Source: Victivallaceae bacterium (GTDB lineage: Bacteria; Verrucomicrobiota; Lentisphaeria; Victivallales; Victivallaceae). From it: a stretch of 40,498 nucleotides of DNA. The stretch spans positions 1 through 40,498 of the forward strand of contig JAKSOH010000006.1 in NCBI GenBank assembly GCA_024405675.1, in the 5' to 3' direction. The first letter of the stretch is position 1. Each line of letters begins with the position of its first letter. A model generated the notes under the pieces. That model saw nothing but the letters and a program-made list of their open reading frames with translations. It did not search any database and was not told where the DNA came from. Made by a program: the position numbers and the translations under genes. Below, piece after piece: positions 1 to 7,415 of this stretch.

Positions 1-155
1 ACCGTACGTTGATGGGCCGGAGGTTCGCGGGCGGGATCTCCTGTTTTTCCGCCGGAGGACATCTGCGCATCTCCTATCTCGGCACCGTCCAGCGCCGCAT
101 ACTCGACGCCCTGCGCGGTCCCGCCGGCGTCGCCATGTCGGACACCGGAGAATAA
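1..155 (+). CDS. 3' end of an unidentified protein gene (partial)
   Basis: An open frame enters from the left edge (first full codon at position 3) and ends at a TAA at 153-155, giving about 50 C-terminal residues. The tail includes HLRISYLGTVQRRILDAL and ends MSDTGE. It is followed within a few bases by a strong hairpin (159-180), consistent with a gene end. I do not recognise the family from this fragment, and no start or domain is visible. It converges on the gene ending at 201. It could be a chance open frame, since high-G+C DNA has many, but the terminator right after the stop argues for a real gene. Confidence 0.4.
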   Translation, partial: RTLMGRRFAGGISCFSAGGHLRISYLGTVQRRILDALRGPAGVAMSDTGE

Positions 156-180
156 AAACGGCCCCGGGGAACCGGGGCCG
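151..180 (-). terminator. Rho-independent terminator of the 201-2231 gene, probably bidirectional
   Basis: A perfect 9-bp G+C stem (CGGCCCCGG / CCGGGGCCG, 159-167 and 172-180) encloses the loop GGAA. Read on the minus strand, the hairpin is followed directly by TTTTTATT, which makes a classical terminator 20 bp after the stop of the minus-strand gene. On the plus strand it follows the stop at 155 but has only a weak T tract, so termination there is less certain. Confidence 0.85.
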
Positions 181-200
181 CTTGAAAAAGTCCGGCGGAA

Positions 201-2231
201 CTATTTCGCCAGCTTGAAAATCACGAACTCCTGACAGGAGACGCTCTTGGAAATCTCCAGCTGATCGCCGTTCTGCTTGAAGTCGACCGCTTTCCAGGAG
301 CCGTCGCCCTGCAGCAGCTCGGCCGTCTTCACCTGGAACGACGACGTCAGGCTGATGGTGTCCAGCTTGTCATAGCCTATATTGCAGATGGCACCGAGCA
401 CGCCGCCGTCCGGACGGAGTCCGCAGCGGGAGTAGACGTTCTGCAAGGCATTCGAGAAGAGGGGCAGCGATTCGGGATCAAGCTTGCGCAGCAGCGTCAC
501 CGCCCACATCTTGCGTGGACGCCCGAAGAAATCGGTCGGAACGCTGTTCACTCCGAGGGCGGTCGTCACGACCTTGCCGCCGAGCTCGTTCTCGAAGTAG
601 ACGGCGCCGGGCATGACGTAGTTGAACTCGGCGGCGTAATGATACGGCCAGGCCCTGACTTCGCTGAGAATCTCGGCCTTCGGATCCGGATTCGCCAGGA
701 ACGGGCATCCCGTGTTCTGCAGCGGGCACTTGAACTTGCATCCGGCGACCCATTCCCCGGTGGTCTTGAACGACTTGGCCTGCGGCTCGACTCCGAGATA
801 TTTCGCGAATCCGCGCTCGGCGAGCTTGAGCGCCGCGGTTCCGTCGACCAGCGCCTTCCCCGACAGGACGGTCCTGATGTCATCGTCGCTCAGCGCGTTG
901 ACAACGTCGGCAGTGAGCGTATTGACGGCCGACTTGTCGATTTTGCCGTCGTGCGACGGCAAGCCGAGTGGATCGGGGATGACGGTGTGCCAGTTGGCGT
1001 CGAGCAGCGGCTGCAGCGCATGTCCGGGATGGAACTGGAACGCCGGGTCGCGCAACACCCCGTTGGGACCGAACCAGCGGACTTTCCCGACCTCGCCCAG
1101 CAGCGTGTCGTAGAAACCGATGTGCTCGCGCAGTATGGCGCGGTGTTTCGCGACATCGTAGTCGCATTTGTTTTTGCGATCGCTGATCCAAAGCTTTCCA
1201 CCGGAAACGCCGTGCAGGAGTCCGCCGGTGATGTGAGCATGCATGCTGGTCGCCGACTTGCTCCAGAGATTGTGCGGATAGATGTCGCTTTCATCGAGAA
1301 TCGAATCGAGCGCGCCGGCGGCCGACACCTTGAACGCGGTCTGGTACATGCAGTTGTAGAAGCTGTTGATCGGGCCCCAGGTCTCCATGTAGGCGGCGTT
1401 GTTGATGCGCAGGAAGGACTCGCCCTTTCCTGCCAGGGTTCTCGCGATGTCGCCGGCGAGCAAGTACTCCCCGCCGCCGGAGCAATAGCCGCAGCGGATG
1501 GACGGATCTACCTCGTCGATCGCGTCGCGGATGAACTTCGCGAATCCCAGCACCGTCTCGCGGCGGAGCTGTTCGAACGCGACGACGTCGGGATCGTTCC
1601 ACGCCCCGGTCTTTATCTTCTCGATAAGCTGTTCGCGGGTGTAGTTACGTCCGGTGCGACGGTTGAACTCCGCCATGTGCAGGTCGCAGAAACATTCCGG
1701 CCCGTTCGAGCTATTGTTGATGGCGCGCAGGTCGTCGTCCACGAGAAAGAACGCCGGCTTCTCCGCGGCGAGCATCTTGACCATGTTGCGGATGTATTCG
1801 CGGAAGTTGGGATCGAGCATGCACAACCGGTGCAACGTGATGCCCTTGATGTTGATGATTTCGCTCCAGCCGAGTTCGCAGGTCGCAGCTCCGGCCCAGC
1901 CGTGGCCGACCGTGCTCTGGATGAGGATGCCGCACTCGATGTCGTCGTGTTCGAGCCCTTTGCATATTTTGCGGAAGGCCTCGGCGCAGAGTTTCGGCTT
2001 GGCGTAGACGTCCGTGCCGTCCGGCTGCAGCGTCATCGAGTAGGCGTTCTTCCTGACGCCGCTTGCCTCGGCCAGACGCCTGGACTCGGCGATGGTGTAC
2101 TCGATGTCATGTGGAAAGAACGGCGCGATGCTGATAAAATTCATTTTCCCCTGCGCCTGACCGGCCGTCGCGGGCAGCCCCGCGAGAGCGAACGAAACGA
2201 TCAGCAAGACGCCTACGACTTTTTTAAGCAT
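201..2231 (-). CDS. Exported glycosidase-like protein of an uncharacterised family, paralogue A
   Basis: A 676-residue protein with an N-terminal Sec signal (MLKKVVGVLL..., A/G-rich cut region about residues 20-28), so it acts outside the cytoplasm. I chose the ATG at 2231 because AGGAGG sits 7 nt upstream; the ATG two codons earlier lies almost on the ribosome site. Motifs shared with the paralogue at 2420-4480 include FFLVDDDLR (162-169), ECFC...H (179-185), RRET...IRDAIDEVDPSI..GYCSGG (about 223-253), ILDESD (311-316) and SKSA.SMHAHITGG (324-337). The Asp-rich/CFC segment resembles the region carrying the acid/base Asn-Glu in GH42-like TIM barrels, but no NE pair is present. A glycosidase-type barrel is inferred; substrate and activity are unknown. 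It lies 47 bp after tRNA-Leu and is followed by a strong terminator. Confidence 0.75.
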   Translation of the reverse strand: MLKKVVGVLLIVSFALAGLPATAGQAQGKMNFISIAPFFPHDIEYTIAESRRLAEASGVRKNAYSMTLQPDGTDVYAKPKLCAEAFRKICKGLEHDDIECGILIQSTVGHGWAGAATCELGWSEIINIKGITLHRLCMLDPNFREYIRNMVKMLAAEKPAFFLVDDDLRAINNSSNGPECFCDLHMAEFNRRTGRNYTREQLIEKIKTGAWNDPDVVAFEQLRRETVLGFAKFIRDAIDEVDPSIRCGYCSGGGEYLLAGDIARTLAGKGESFLRINNAAYMETWGPINSFYNCMYQTAFKVSAAGALDSILDESDIYPHNLWSKSATSMHAHITGGLLHGVSGGKLWISDRKNKCDYDVAKHRAILREHIGFYDTLLGEVGKVRWFGPNGVLRDPAFQFHPGHALQPLLDANWHTVIPDPLGLPSHDGKIDKSAVNTLTADVVNALSDDDIRTVLSGKALVDGTAALKLAERGFAKYLGVEPQAKSFKTTGEWVAGCKFKCPLQNTGCPFLANPDPKAEILSEVRAWPYHYAAEFNYVMPGAVYFENELGGKVVTTALGVNSVPTDFFGRPRKMWAVTLLRKLDPESLPLFSNALQNVYSRCGLRPDGGVLGAICNIGYDKLDTISLTSSFQVKTAELLQGDGSWKAVDFKQNGDQLEISKSVSCQEFVIFKLAK

Positions 2232-2278
2232 AATCATGCCTCCTTTTATGTTCTCAGTCTAGAGTTTCAAGGGAAAAG

Positions 2279-2363
2279 TGGTACGCGGCGTGGGACTTGA
2301 ACCCACACGCCGTAAGGCGCAGGAACCTAAATCCTGTGCGTCTGCCAATTCCGCCAGCCGCGC
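2279..2363 (-). tRNA. trnL-UAG: tRNA-Leu (anticodon UAG)
   Basis: The minus strand folds as a class II tRNA. It has acceptor GCGCGGC pairing with GCCGCGT, a D-arm TGGCGGAATTGGCAGACGC, anticodon stem CAGGA/TCCTG around loop TTTAGGT (anticodon TAG), a long variable arm, the T-arm GTGGGTTCAAGTCCCAC and an encoded ACCA end. The D-arm and long variable arm are typical of tRNA-Leu. The first acceptor pair would be G-U. It lies between two paralogous protein genes on the same strand, 56 bp after the upstream stop and 47 bp before the downstream start. Confidence 0.95.
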
Positions 2364-2377
2364 AACTTCAAGTTTGT

Positions 2378-2406
2378 AATATACATGGAAAGCGGGCGAC
2401 AGGCAA
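2378..2406 (-). promoter_or_regulatory. Candidate sigma70-type promoter of tRNA-Leu
   Basis: On the minus strand TTGCCT (2401-2406) and TATATT (2378-2383) are separated by exactly 17 bp, placing the start a few bases before the tRNA 5' end at 2363. It sits entirely in the 56-bp gap after the stop of the upstream lipoprotein gene. Matches to consensus are 4/6 and 5/6. Because there is no terminator after the tRNA, this promoter could also serve the gene at 201-2231. Confidence 0.55.
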
Positions 2407-2419
2407 TCGCCGCGTCGCA

Positions 2420-4480
2420 TCATCTGATTCTCAAAACCAGCGGGGCGTAGCACTCCAACCGCCTTTCCACGACGATTCCGTCCCCTGTCCTGGTGAAGTT
2501 CAGCGGCTTGTAGGAGCCGTCCTCGTCCAGGAACTCCACCGACGACACCTGTCTTGAAGTCCTGAGATCGATTTCCGTCATCGGGTCGAAACACAGGTTG
2601 ATCATGGCGAGCAGATACCCGCCATCGTCGTGCCGGCCGCAGCGCAGATGCACCGGCTGGTCCTCGCCGATGTAGAACGGCACGAGCTCCGGGTCGAGCA
2701 GATTGAAAATCCTCACGTACTCCCGCTTGAGCTCCGGCCATTCGTCGTTCACGCGGGATATCCCGACCGGCATCGCCCTGGTCACCACCGTTCCGCCGCA
2801 GGGATTCCGGTAGACGATCATCCCCGGTCCGAGCTTGGCCCCCTTGTTCTCCGCGCCTTCCGCGCAGACGAGGACGCTCCGGATTTCCGCCTCTGGCGAG
2901 ACCCGGGTCAGGTTCGGAACGGTGCCGTCGGTTTCGAACGGGATGACGTGGCCGGGACCATTGCACATGCGTTCATGCCGCGGATAGAATTCCTCTACCT
3001 TCGGCGTGCATCCAATGTAGTCGGCCATGCCGCGGCGGGCGACTTCCAGCGCGGCATAGCCGTCGAGGATCGCCTTGCCTGCCAGCACGCGCTTCAACTC
3101 GTCGTCGGTCATCGCCTTCGCCACCTGGCCGTTGATCAGGTAGACGCGGTTCCCGCCGATGAAATCGTATTGCCCGGGTATTCCGTAGCGATTGAGCTGA
3201 AGCACCTGCATGTCGAGCAGGAATCCGACGCCGCTAGAGGTATGGGTGGCGTTGAAACGCTCGCGCTCGTCGATGATCGGCGTGGTCGGTCCCATCCAGG
3301 AGACATGCTTCATTTCCGCAAGCAACGCGTCGTAGAACGGATGGTTCCTGCGCACGATGTCCTCGTATTCGCGGTTGGATTCCTGCACGTCCTTGTTCAT
3401 GATGTTGGTGAGCCAGAGCTTGGCGCCGGACATTCCGTAGAGGATGCCGCCGGTGACATGGCTGTGCATGCTGATCGCGCTCTTGCTGAAGCGGTGGCGG
3501 TTGAGAGTGTCGGATTCGTCCAGGATATGGTCGATCGCGCCGGCCATCTTGGCCGCGTAAGCACCGCGGTACATGACGATATTGAACTGTTGCGGCTCCA
3601 GCTCCTGGAAGTTGGCGTTGTGGATGCGCAGAAACGACTCGTTCCGTCCGGCGAGGACCCGGGCGATGTCGCCGGCCATCATGTTCTCGGCTCCGCCGGA
3701 ACAGTAGCCGCACGGAATCGATGGATCGACCTCGTCGATGGCGTCGCGGATAAGCTTCGCATGGGCCAGCAGCGTCTCGCGGCGCACCTGTTCGAATATC
3801 CTGAGACATGGGTCGTCGGCCGGAGCCTTCTTAAGGTACTCGACCAGTTCGCGGTCGTCGGCGAACTTGCGGGGCATTCTCTCGTTGTAGATTTTCATGT
3901 GGGACTTGCAGAAACACTCCGCCCCGTAGGCGCTGTTGTTGACCATGCGGAAATCGTCGTCCATCAGGAAGAAGGACGGGCGCTGTCTGGCAAAGGCCAC
4001 AATGGCGTCATGGATGTGCTTGCGAAACTTCGGATCGCGCAGACACATGCGGAAATTGGGTTCGCCCTTCTGGTTGACCGCGTATTCCATCGGTTCGTAC
4101 AGCATCTTGATGCAGGTCTTCCATCCCTGCCCCACGGAAGTCGTTATAAGGACTCCCGGCTTCATGCCGGAGCCCTCGAGTCCCGCCCTCAGCTCGCCGA
4201 AGGCCCGTGCCTCGCGCTCGATCGCATCGATGCGCTTGCTCGGGTAGATGGAGAACAAATATGCGTTGCGTTCGACAGACGTCGCCACTCCGGACCGCTT
4301 GGCATCCTCGATCATGAAACCGACATCGTCGGGATAGAACCGGATGACGTTGAGAAACAACATCTTCTTGTCGCCCACCGGGCGCGGTGTTCCGGTATTC
4401 GCCGCCGTTGCCGGCGTCCCGCAACCGAACACGGCGACAAGCGCGACCGCCGCCAACACGTTTGCAAACACACGCTTCAT
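2420..4480 (-). CDS. Putative lipoprotein, glycosidase-like uncharacterised family, paralogue B
   Basis: A 686-residue protein. The ATG at 4480 is chosen because GGAGG lies 9 nt upstream and the N-terminus then becomes a lipoprotein signal: MKR, a hydrophobic run, and VAVFGC with the lipid-anchor Cys at residue 20. An upstream extension of the frame to 4630 adds no sensible leader. The mature part repeats the motifs of paralogue A: FFLMDDDFR (about 171-178), NNS.YGAECFC..HM (181-195), the Arg/Asp-rich IRDAIDEVDPSIPCGYCSGG block, ILDESD and the SKSA.SMH.H.TGG block. The shared family resembles a GH42-like TIM barrel without the usual NE acid/base pair; catalytic residues and substrate are not established. 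The two genes look like an old duplication with different anchoring, one lipidated and one soluble. It diverges from the deacetylase gene at 4660. Confidence 0.75.
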   Translation of the reverse strand: MKRVFANVLAAVALVAVFGCGTPATAANTGTPRPVGDKKMLFLNVIRFYPDDVGFMIEDAKRSGVATSVERNAYLFSIYPSKRIDAIEREARAFGELRAGLEGSGMKPGVLITTSVGQGWKTCIKMLYEPMEYAVNQKGEPNFRMCLRDPKFRKHIHDAIVAFARQRPSFFLMDDDFRMVNNSAYGAECFCKSHMKIYNERMPRKFADDRELVEYLKKAPADDPCLRIFEQVRRETLLAHAKLIRDAIDEVDPSIPCGYCSGGAENMMAGDIARVLAGRNESFLRIHNANFQELEPQQFNIVMYRGAYAAKMAGAIDHILDESDTLNRHRFSKSAISMHSHVTGGILYGMSGAKLWLTNIMNKDVQESNREYEDIVRRNHPFYDALLAEMKHVSWMGPTTPIIDERERFNATHTSSGVGFLLDMQVLQLNRYGIPGQYDFIGGNRVYLINGQVAKAMTDDELKRVLAGKAILDGYAALEVARRGMADYIGCTPKVEEFYPRHERMCNGPGHVIPFETDGTVPNLTRVSPEAEIRSVLVCAEGAENKGAKLGPGMIVYRNPCGGTVVTRAMPVGISRVNDEWPELKREYVRIFNLLDPELVPFYIGEDQPVHLRCGRHDDGGYLLAMINLCFDPMTEIDLRTSRQVSSVEFLDEDGSYKPLNFTRTGDGIVVERRLECYAPLVLRIR

Positions 4481-4504
4481 GACCACAATCCTCCAAATTG
4501 CTCC

Positions 4505-4537
4505 CGGTTTAGTCCGGAGTCGAAACCGATGACATCG
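4505..4537. promoter_or_regulatory. Small palindromes in the leader of the 2420-4480 gene
   Basis: CGGTTT (4505-4510 region) and AAACCG form an imperfectly spaced inverted pair, and CGATG-A-CATCG (4527-4537) is a perfect 5-bp dyad next to it. They lie between the candidate minus-strand -10 (4552) and the start codon at 4480, so they could be an operator or leader hairpin. They are short enough to be chance. Confidence 0.2.
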
Positions 4538-4551
4538 ACTATCCGTCCTAA

Positions 4552-4580
4552 AATCTACCCCGGATTTCCGTTCTATGCAA
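4552..4580 (-). promoter_or_regulatory. Weak candidate promoter of the 2420-4480 gene
   Basis: On the minus strand TTGCAT (4575-4580) and TAGATT (4552-4557) are 17 bp apart, about 70 bp before the start codon. Matches are only 3/6 and 4/6, so this is positional support more than sequence support. Confidence 0.3.
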
Positions 4581-4589
4581 GTTTGCCCG

Positions 4590-4618
4590 TTGAACGTCGC
4601 GCACGCACGAGATATACT
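4590..4618 (+). promoter_or_regulatory. Candidate sigma70-type promoter of the deacetylase/CBM9 operon
   Basis: TTGAAC (4590-4595) and TATACT (4613-4618) are spaced by 17 bp and end 41 bp before the start at 4660. Each hexamer matches consensus at 4-5 of 6 positions. It overlaps the -35 side of the divergent candidate promoter, so the two transcription units may share regulation. Confidence 0.6.
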
Positions 4619-4659
4619 ATTTTGGAACAAAAACCAATCAACAAACGGGGGGAAACATC

Positions 4660-5340
4660 ATGGTCAAGGTAGCATGCTGCTGGGACGACGCGACAGAAAC
4701 CGACATCCGGCTGGTAGAGATGCTGCGCAAGCACAACGCGAAGGCGACGTTCAACATCAATCTGGGATTCCATTACCAGAACTTCCGGCGCACGAACACC
4801 TGGCAGCCCAAGGGCGGAAGTCCGGCGTTCATCAACCGCTGGCTCTCGATCGCCGACCTGAAACCACTGTACGAGGGCTTCGCCATCGCGTCGCACGGAC
4901 TCTTCCACATGAACTTCGACCCGTCCAAGGTCGACGAGTTCGTCATCGACCAGACGGAGGACCGCAAGCGACTCGAGGACATGTTCCAGAGGAAGATCCG
5001 CGGCATGGCCTACCCGTGCGGCGTATGCGACGAGCTCGCAGCGTCGCGCCTCGCGGAAGCGGGATTCGAATACGGAAGGTCCACGCTGTACGTCGACGAC
5101 TTCACAAAGAACGATAATCCGCTCATCCTGAAGAGCCAGTGCCACTTCCTCGATCCGCAGTTCAAGGAGAAGTTCGCGTACGCCAAGGAACACGGCGGCA
5201 AATTCTACTTCTGGGGACACAGTTGCGAGATGCTCGACGTCAAGGAAAAATGGCAACTCTTCGACAGCTATCTCGACTTCATATCCGCCGATTCCGATGC
5301 CACCTGGGTAGATGTCATCGACCTCGTGACCGAACGATGA
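4660..5340 (+). CDS. Polysaccharide deacetylase-family (NodB/CE4-like) protein
   Basis: A 226-residue protein with a compact NodB fold pattern: WDDA (8-11) in place of the TFDDG motif 1, SHGLFH (78-83) giving the metal-binding His79 and His83, AYPCG (117-121) as motif 3, and WGHS (185-188) with a late His. CE4 enzymes use an Asp-His-His metal site to remove acetyl groups from amino sugars or xylan. There is no signal peptide, so the protein should be cytoplasmic, which suits a small imported substrate better than a polymer. The ATG at 4660 follows a G-rich ribosome site (GGGGGGAAA). Its stop overlaps the next start (ATGA), so the two proteins are translationally coupled. The exact substrate cannot be read from sequence; the changed motif 1 suggests a divergent subfamily. 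Confidence 0.85.
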   Translation: MVKVACCWDDATETDIRLVEMLRKHNAKATFNINLGFHYQNFRRTNTWQPKGGSPAFINRWLSIADLKPLYEGFAIASHGLFHMNFDPSKVDEFVIDQTEDRKRLEDMFQRKIRGMAYPCGVCDELAASRLAEAGFEYGRSTLYVDDFTKNDNPLILKSQCHFLDPQFKEKFAYAKEHGGKFYFWGHSCEMLDVKEKWQLFDSYLDFISADSDATWVDVIDLVTER

Positions 5341-7415
5341 AACGCCTCGCCGCCACGCTGGTTCCGTCGCTTATTCCCGTCCTGCTGGCGGGCGCCCTGC
5401 ACGTGCCGTGCGATGGAACGAGAACGACGGCATCCGGATTCCACCACGATGGAGCCTTGGCCCCATTCCATGCGTCCATGTCCGTATCCTGCAAGGACGA
5501 CATGTTGCACGTGACGGTATCGAGAGATTTGGATACCGGAGAGCAACCGGAATCCGCCGGTGGAAACGACAATCCGGCGATGTTCGCCAAGGACGTTGTA
5601 GAAATCACGCTCTCGCCCCGGCCGAAAAGCGGCATCTACTATCACATCGGCATCAATCCCGAAGGCAAAGCCTATTCAGCGAGATGCAGAGACATTTCCT
5701 GGAATCCAGACCTCTCCGTAACGAGCAATATAACGGGAGTCCGTTGGACGGTGGACGTCGACATTCCGTATGCCGACCTAGGGGTTGAGAAGCCAAGGAA
5801 AGGCGACGTCTGGCGATTCAACGCCGGAATCGCGCGAACCTCGGGCCGAGCCGCGGCGGTCAGCTGGTCAGGGGCGGTAAACTACCATGCCATTGCGCAA
5901 ATGGGGGAACTGGCGTTTGGAGAAACAGAACGCGGACCGCATGTGGAAAGAATGTACGTCGAACGGAACCGCACGCTGGTTGTCGAGGTAAACGGCGACG
6001 GCGGGCACGACCAGATCATGCTCAGGCACGCCGGCGAGATATACACTTCCATCGGCGGACTGAACAGCCGGATTTCCCTAGATGACAAATACCAGCCGGT
6101 CAAGCGCAGATTCGAACCGGTGGAGATCATCCTGCCCGGGCAACCGGAAATCAAGCGTTGCGCGACGATATATCCGGACTTCAAGCTCGAGCTCGGTCTC
6201 ATTTACGCAACGCAACTGGACAAGGACATCGACGTGAAACACGATTTCCCCTCCCCTGCGAAATTCACGTTGTTCAGCGGCGATGAAGCCATCATGCACA
6301 TGGATGACTTCCCCCGCGAGGGAAAGCTAGGCATATCATCGCTGCCGGTCGGAGACTACCGAGTGGAAATATCTTCGGGGAACCATCGTGCCGACCGGTT
6401 CTTCCGCAAGCTGCCGAAACTCGTCCAGCCACCGACGATAGCAAAGGAATCCAAACTGAAGCCGTCGGGAGACCGTCTGCAGCTGGACGGACATCCTGTA
6501 TTCCTGCTTGGTGCATCGCAGGCCCCGAAGACCCACACACGGTTCTTCTGCGCTTTCAACCTCGGGTGCGGAAATTGCGGAACCATTGCCGGAGCGCCGG
6601 GAATCGCGGGATCGCGAGGAAAGAAGTTCACCAGAAACGGCCACGAATTCCCGGCCGGATTCGAAAAGGAATTCGAAAAACAGATGTCCGAGCAGCGCGG
6701 ACACGACATCGTGCGACTGGCCTACGAGGCCCAGATGCCAATTCTCGGAGAAGACGGAAAGCCGAACGGAACAGACAAGGGTGAGTTCTATGGAAAGCTG
6801 TACGCCACAGCCAAGCGGATATCTCCGGAAACGACGATTTCCATTCACACGGACACGACAGGACTTCTTGACAGCTTTTCGAAATGTTCGGACGTCATTG
6901 AGTATGCGGCGTGGACATCCAGCTATTCGCCCGACATGATGCAGGAAATCGACCGCGATCTCGCCGAACTCAAGGTCAATTTGAAGGGAAAGCCGGCGAT
7001 ATTCTGGATCGGCGGATCGGTGCCGGACTGCAGGATCCGGACGGCGGAGGAACTGCGCGCGGCGACATTCCTGGCGGCCATGCATGGAATGTCCGGGGTC
7101 GTGGTGCACATGGGACATGGCGGGATACCGGAACACATGACGCGGTTGTGGTCACTGCTCTCGGGAATCAGCTACGATGTGCAGCCGTTCTTCGAAAAAT
7201 TCGCCACCGGGGAAAAGCTGGACGGATTCGTGGAGTCGGCGTCGAGACAATGCCGCGTCATGGCGACGAAAAACGGAGACAAGGTGATTCTGGCGGCAGT
7301 CGATCTCTCGGGAACCGGCAGGATAGTGGAAATACACACCGCCTATGGTGACATCAGGGAATACTTCACGCCATACGAACCGAAGGTGTTCGAGCTGACG
7401 GCACCTACTGATTGA
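5337..7415 (+). CDS. Secreted protein with N-terminal CBM9-like domain and unassigned C-terminal region
   Basis: A 692-residue protein. The start at 5337 overlaps the deacetylase stop by 4 nt and gives a Sec signal (MKRLAATLVPSLIPVLLAGA). Residues about 35-195 look like a family 9 carbohydrate-binding/DOMON-type sandwich: DVVEITLSP (86-94), YYHIGINPEGKAY (101-113), WTVDVDIPYADLG (137-149) and GDVWRFNAGIAR (156-167). A beta-rich middle follows, then LDGHPVFLLGASQ (383-395), which resembles the opening strand of a glycosidase-type barrel, and a C-terminal part with IEYAAW and AIFWIGGS motifs. I cannot assign catalytic residues or a GH family. CBM9-like domains bind glycan ends, and coupling to a deacetylase suggests handling of an acetylated or N-acetylated glycan. 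The stop overlaps the convergent lepA stop by 11 bp. Confidence 0.75.
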   Translation: MKRLAATLVPSLIPVLLAGALHVPCDGTRTTASGFHHDGALAPFHASMSVSCKDDMLHVTVSRDLDTGEQPESAGGNDNPAMFAKDVVEITLSPRPKSGIYYHIGINPEGKAYSARCRDISWNPDLSVTSNITGVRWTVDVDIPYADLGVEKPRKGDVWRFNAGIARTSGRAAAVSWSGAVNYHAIAQMGELAFGETERGPHVERMYVERNRTLVVEVNGDGGHDQIMLRHAGEIYTSIGGLNSRISLDDKYQPVKRRFEPVEIILPGQPEIKRCATIYPDFKLELGLIYATQLDKDIDVKHDFPSPAKFTLFSGDEAIMHMDDFPREGKLGISSLPVGDYRVEISSGNHRADRFFRKLPKLVQPPTIAKESKLKPSGDRLQLDGHPVFLLGASQAPKTHTRFFCAFNLGCGNCGTIAGAPGIAGSRGKKFTRNGHEFPAGFEKEFEKQMSEQRGHDIVRLAYEAQMPILGEDGKPNGTDKGEFYGKLYATAKRISPETTISIHTDTTGLLDSFSKCSDVIEYAAWTSSYSPDMMQEIDRDLAELKVNLKGKPAIFWIGGSVPDCRIRTAEELRAATFLAAMHGMSGVVVHMGHGGIPEHMTRLWSLLSGISYDVQPFFEKFATGEKLDGFVESASRQCRVMATKNGDKVILAAVDLSGTGRIVEIHTAYGDIREYFTPYEPKVFELTAPTD

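Noticed and set aside
639-2300. Long plus-strand open frame (553 codons) opposite the 201-2231 gene
   Set aside because: It is an antisense shadow: no ribosome site, no recognisable motif, low-complexity Arg/Val/Asp-rich product, and it runs across tRNA-Leu. The minus-strand gene has a signal peptide, a ribosome site and a paralogue.
2630-4672. Long plus-strand open frame (680 codons) opposite the lipoprotein gene
   Set aside because: Same shadow pattern; it overlaps the divergent promoter region and the deacetylase start, while the minus-strand frame has a lipobox and conserved family motifs.
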